A program made the position numbers and the translations under genes. From NCBI GenBank assembly GCA_001430745.1, contig KQ482011.1, positions 637,710 through 672,141 of the forward strand: a DNA stretch of 34,432 nt, written 5' to 3'. Below, one piece after another: positions 30,560-34,432 of the stretch (position 1 is the stretch's first letter; each line of letters starts with the position of its first letter). The DNA is from Auxenochlorella pyrenoidosa (lineage: Eukaryota > Chlorophyta > Trebouxiophyceae > Chlorellales > Chlorellaceae). The notes under the pieces are model-generated. The model saw only the letters and a list, made by a program, of their open reading frames with translations. It had not been told where the DNA came from and ran no database searches.

Positions 30560-33210
30560 ATGCAGTGTGGCCGAGCCATCTTTGCCCGCGTTTGGGCGCC
30601 CCAGGTGCCACAAGCTCCCCACGCGGTGCGGCGGCGACCGCATCCATCTCATCGCCGCCTCAGAGCAGCAGCAAGCTCGGATGATGACTCGACGCAGGCA
30701 CAAGAGCAAGGTGGGTGTGCCGCCGCCGCCGCTGCCGCCGCTGCCGCTGCCGCTGCCGCTGCCGCTGCTGCCTTCCCTGTGTTACCGTCGCCAGCGTGTG
30801 AATGCATTGTCTTCTGTGGATGGCCATGCTCTTTGTGTTGCAGTCTACCGGTGCATGCGTGCGCCAGTGTTTGTTGGGCACTGCAGAGCACTGCATGCTG
30901 TACCATCACGCGGCGTTGGCAAACCAAAGAGAGCAAGCCGCGTGTCCGTGCAGTTTCGCTGCCAATGTGGCGCCCAAACCCTCTGCATGTCACCGCTCAT
31001 GCCCTGCCCTTCAATATTCTTGCTATCATCTCTGAGCACGCTGCTGCGTCTGAATCCGCAACTTGAGCGGTGCTATTGACGCACTACACAAGCAGGAGAG
31101 CAATCCTTCAAGGCCTGCTGCCGCGCCTCACCCCCCGGCGACTCCCACGCCCCCACATTGCCCTGCAGTTCTGCGTCAGGTGCAGGCGAGCGCTGCTGTG
31201 ATCGACGAGATGATGGGGGAGATCTCGCGGGAGATGTTCCTGGGGGCGGCTGTGGCGCATGTCACAGGTTGGAGTGGCGACAAGGCGGGGCAGCTGGCCT
31301 GCCTACGGGGTATACCGCTTGATGCGCAGCATGCTGGGGTATGTGCCTTCCGCTTGGTTCGTAATTGCTCCACTGCAGCCAGCACGTACGGTACTCCCGA
31401 CAGCCCCAGCACACCCCCTGCGTCCATCCATCTGCTCCCCCGCAGACTCAGCTGAGTCGGGCGGCAGCCCTGGCGAGGTGGTGTCGGCAGTGGTGGGGCG
31501 CCACCTGGAGCAGCTCGACTCCTCCTTCCTCTCCACGCTGGATGCCTACATCCAGGGCGCTGGCGACAGGGGTGCCGCTGATGTGGCAGGTGCGCAGGGT
31601 GGCTGCATCGCGGAGTGGGCGAGGGGCTGCCAATGCGTCTCGCATGCGACATGGGCGATGCCGCTGCGTGGGAGGGCACTCTGGGCACCCCCGCCTGGAA
31701 ATTCACAGTGATATTTGCTGGATGTTAAGCATACCCAAGCCAGTCCCTCTGTTTTATGGTGGCACACCGTTGCATTGCCGACAGGTTGAGGTCGCTGGTT
31801 GCTGCAACTTGCTGGGCCGTACGCAACTCGTTCTCTGCAGCACCTTTCCTGCTGCTCACTTCATGCCTGCTCTCTGTGGCCACTTGCAGAGGTGCTGCTT
31901 CTGGTGCGGGACGAGGTGCTCCAACGGCTTGGGCAGCGGCTGCCGCCTGAAATGCAGCTGCTGGAGGCAGCCCTCTCCGCTGGCGGAAGCAAGGAGAGGC
32001 TGGCGCTGCTGCAACGCTATGCTGCGCTGGGCCCAGAAACCTTGCCAGCGCGGCCGGAGCCCGCGGCAGCTCAGCAAGCACAAGCTGAAGGCGACGACAT
32101 GCCGAGCAGCAACAGCAGCGGCGGTGCAGCTGATGGGCCATGGCTGCATTGCCTGGCCGCCGACCTTGAGCGCGCGGCCTCGCAGGTGGTCGAGGACATG
32201 GAGCTGATGCTGGAGGTGCCAGACAGGTGGGCGGGCCGACATGACTTTCAGCTGGAGTGGGAGTCGTGTGCTTCTGGAAGTTGCATGTAGTCGCGGCCAA
32301 TGGGAGGCATTGGTCTGCCTTCTCCCTTTAACTCTGATGGTGGCGGAGCAGCCTGTTAGTGGCAATTGTGCTTGCTGGAGTGAGCATGCCCAGGTGATGG
32401 CCATGTGGACTTTTGCTTCTTGCCGTTGCTGGCCAGCTCGCCCCCATGCACTCTGTCCCCAATGCTGTCTTTGCAAAATGGCTCTCACCCCTTCTTCTTG
32501 CAGGCGGCTGCTGGCCAAAATGGTGCTGTTGCGAGAAGAGGTGCAGCAGATGTTAGTCGAGGCTGCCTTCCTGGGCAGCGGCGGCGCGCTTTCCCCCGAG
32601 CATGCGGCATTGGAGCTGCCCTTTCGCCAACTTGGCGCCGTGCCCCGCAGCTGCGCAGTGTTTTTGCAGCGCCTCATGACGCTCTCATCACCCAGCGAGC
32701 GGTGAGTGTCAAACCGTGTTTGCTGGGATTGGTGTGATGGGCGGCAGGAGCGATGCAGCTGCTCGTAGCATGCATGCATGCCTCGTCGTAGGTTCATGCC
32801 GCGGTCATGTGTCGCAAGTTCCTGCTTGACAGACTGTGAGCGCAGGCGTGCTTGGTGGTTTCTCCTGGAAACCACACCACATTTGCCCCTCACCCACCTT
32901 AAATGGCTGCAGGCGCGCCCTCCTGGAGCATGCCTTTCAAGCGGACCGAGAAGGGGAGCCAGCGGGGGCTGGCGACAGGGCCACCAACTTTGAGCAGCTG
33001 CGAGCGGAGGTAGAGCGGCCTCGCGATTGGGTGCGTCCAGGCCGTTTCATGCAGAGCTTGAATGCTTTGCAGCAAGAGATGCTGATAGGCAGTGAGGCAG
33101 GCGGGGCCCGTGCGGATGATGCTGTGCTCGAGCGGCTAGAGAACATACGGCGCGAGGCGTTGGCCGTCTTGATTGACATGGCAGGCGAGGGCCAGCCTTA
33201 CTTGCCATGA
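30560..33210 (+). CDS. Plastid-targeted DUF760-like protein
   Basis: Six exons: 30560-30710, 31169-31267, 31446-31589, 31890-32226, 32504-32701 and 32913-33210. They join in phase to 408 residues. Residues 1-36 (MQCGRAIFARVWAPQVP and on) are Arg, Pro and His rich without acid and end in RLRAAASSDDD, like a chloroplast transit peptide with its cleavage site. The mature part is helical: VIDEMMGEISREMFLG, VVGRHLEQLDSSFLSTLDAYIQ, VLLLVRDEVLQRLGQRLPPE, LEVPDRRLLAKMVLLREEVQ, PGRFMQSLNALQQEML and IRREALAVLIDMA. The LPPE, VPDR-LLA-LV-IREE and PGRF elements resemble what I recall of Arabidopsis At2g14910 and other plastid DUF760 proteins, whose function is unknown. Intron 1 is long (458 nt) and could hide one more exon. 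Family name is tentative. Confidence 0.78.
30721..30772 (+). repeat. GCC/GCT trinucleotide repeat in intron 1 of the DUF760-like gene
   Basis: About 17 units of CGC, GCC or GCT type repeat directly after the first donor (30711). It is intronic in the model. In other frames it would code poly-Pro/Leu or poly-Ala, which explains long but unsupported open frames across it. Confidence 0.85.
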
Positions 33211-34432
33211 GCGCTGGAAGCTTGTCTTGTTTATCCGGCTTCAAGGCTTGTTGTCTACCAAACGTCTCAAGGCTGAAAAGGCTGGCGGGCGGGTGGTTAC
33301 ACCAGTCACATTCGATGCAACCGGCGCTGGCAGGGAAGCGTTGCCCGCTTTGCAGCGGCCATGTTTGAGGGCAGTTGCTGCTGACTTGCTGGAGGCAGCA
33401 CGCCTGCTGCTGTTGCCTTTGTATAGCCAGATGGTTGGATTTAGCATCTCCTGTGCGGCACCGGTTTAGGTCCACGGCCGTGTAGCAGAGGCAGCGAAAC
33501 GAGGGCCCATTGGCGGGGAGCGGTGAGCAGCAGAGAAGCAGCAGAACACCACACTGCGGCGCCTGCTTGGCTTGCCACAACGCGCCCCGACAGCCACAGT
33601 GTTGGCAAAGACAGGCCGGTTACATTACCTGGCTCATGGCAGCAGCCAGGCTATGGTCACTGTAGTAGCAGCCCCGTAGGGCAGCAAAATGCAGCAAGTG
33701 CTCAACGCCAGCCTGCACCTGGCAAGAGAATGCCTAGGCGAGCGCATCATGCAGGCTGCGCAACCATGGGCACCGCAGCTTCAGCAGACTTTGAAAGAAA
33801 GAAAGAAAGAAAGAGCACGCCGTGGGCGTGGGTTGAGGAAGCTAGGCAGGGATGGACTTCGACCCACACCAAAAGTCAGCCTTGCCGCCAGGAGCTGTTG
33901 GGCAGCAGCGCTACAACACTATCTGCAACGGGTAGCAACGGCACAACACAGCCAATACCGAGCCTACTGAGGCGGTATTTGGCGCGGTCTGGCCGCATCG
34001 ACTGAACCTGGATTTGAACAGCATGCTTACTTGACTGAAGTTCGGTTGCGCAGCCGCGTCGTTGCTTGGAAGACTTGTGCATGAGTGTGAACAAGCAAGC
34101 CGAGGGCACTGTCCGGCCGCAACATGAAGTCCTCGCTTGGAGACGTGCACACTTATGCCCTATCTCTTTGATGCCGGCACCTCTTCCCTAGCTGAGCCCG
34201 CTAGCCGCATGCTGTTTATCACCCGTCACCTATACCTTTCCACTCTTCCTCTTTCTCGCATGCGTGTTGTCTCGCGGTCTGCCAAGTCTATTCTTTTCGG
34301 TTCTGAGTAATCATCCTGGTCTCCCCTTAGCCAAGTGATGTTGCAGTGAGACCGCGCCGGGCCAGTCGCCGAAGTAATCGAATGTCACGGGTATAACAAC
34401 CAGCCATCCACCCTTTGGGGTTTTTTTTTGGG
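33211..34432. other. 3' UTR of the DUF760-like gene and gene-free end of the window
   Basis: No exon, RNA gene or mobile element can be supported in these 1.2 kb. No + strand TGTAA follows the stop at 33210. GC falls toward the right end and the last bases are a G/T run. A (GAAA)5 microsatellite lies at 33793. A T-arm-like GGATTTGAAC at about 34010 does not fold into a tRNA. Confidence 0.5.
33793..33812 (+). repeat. (GAAA)5 microsatellite
   Basis: Five perfect GAAA units, followed by GA. It is a simple repeat in the gene-free right end. Confidence 0.95.

Noticed and set aside
30719..30772. Open frames through the GCC/GCT repeat coding poly-Pro/Leu or poly-Ala
   Set aside because: The region follows a good donor at 30711 and the repeat is open in several frames on both strands, as expected for GC-rich repeats.
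34003..34020. GGATTTGAAC resembling a - strand tRNA T-arm
   Set aside because: The stem is limited to three pairs and no cloverleaf can be drawn.
1..34432. CRISPR arrays, transposase genes, terminal repeats, viral genes or operons
   Set aside because: No regularly spaced repeats, no integrase, transposase or polymerase motifs, and no long inverted repeats were seen. All supported genes are intron-rich nuclear genes.

Overview
The window is nuclear DNA of a GC-rich green alga, most likely a trebouxiophyte of the Chlorella type. This is inferred from intron-dense genes (3 to 20 coding exons, most introns about 75-330 nt, GTGAG or GTGCG donors, C-rich acceptor tracts), UGUAA poly(A) signals, plastid and mitochondrial presequences, and proteins that resemble land-plant families. 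Nothing points to prokaryotic, viral, transposon or CRISPR content. A 491-base run of N lies at 12605-13095.

Layout, left to right: (1) the last exon of an unidentified + gene (to 202); (2) a + strand membrane-anchored metallophosphoesterase like plant PAP28 (1492-4618); (3) a + strand SET/MYND lysine methyltransferase like ATXR2 (5654-9081); (4) a + strand plastid protein like senescence-associated AAF/SENA1 (9764-14694), interrupted by the N gap; (5) a large - strand DDT-domain chromatin protein like DDR4 (15443-22302, possibly with further 5' exons to about 23145); (6) a + strand organellar single-stranded-DNA-binding protein with a PDF motif, OSB type (24186-26188); (7) a - strand unidentified 341-residue protein (26499-28093); (8) a - strand unidentified 503-residue protein (28478-30318); (9) a + strand plastid-targeted DUF760-like protein (30560-33210). 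The last 1.2 kb has no gene I can support.

The exon models of genes 2, 3, 5, 6, 8 and 9 were built by hand from splice sites and reading phase. Each closes without frameshift from ATG to stop (426, 513, 1154, 319, 503 and 408 residues); gene 7 also closes (341 residues) but rests on weaker splice sites. Family names come from remembered similarity and were not searched.

The genes are independent transcription units. Two act in chromatin (ATXR2-like, DDR4-like) and three probably in organelles (AAF-like, OSB-like, DUF760-like). Gene pairs are arranged tail to tail (AAF/DDR4; OSB/341-residue gene) or head to head (DDR4/OSB; 503-residue gene/DUF760). I see no new multi-gene system. The most useful leads are the two unidentified proteins, a palindromic shared poly(A) signal, two GC-AG introns in one gene, clustered SUMO-type motifs in the DDR4-like protein, and the unresolved 5' end of that gene.
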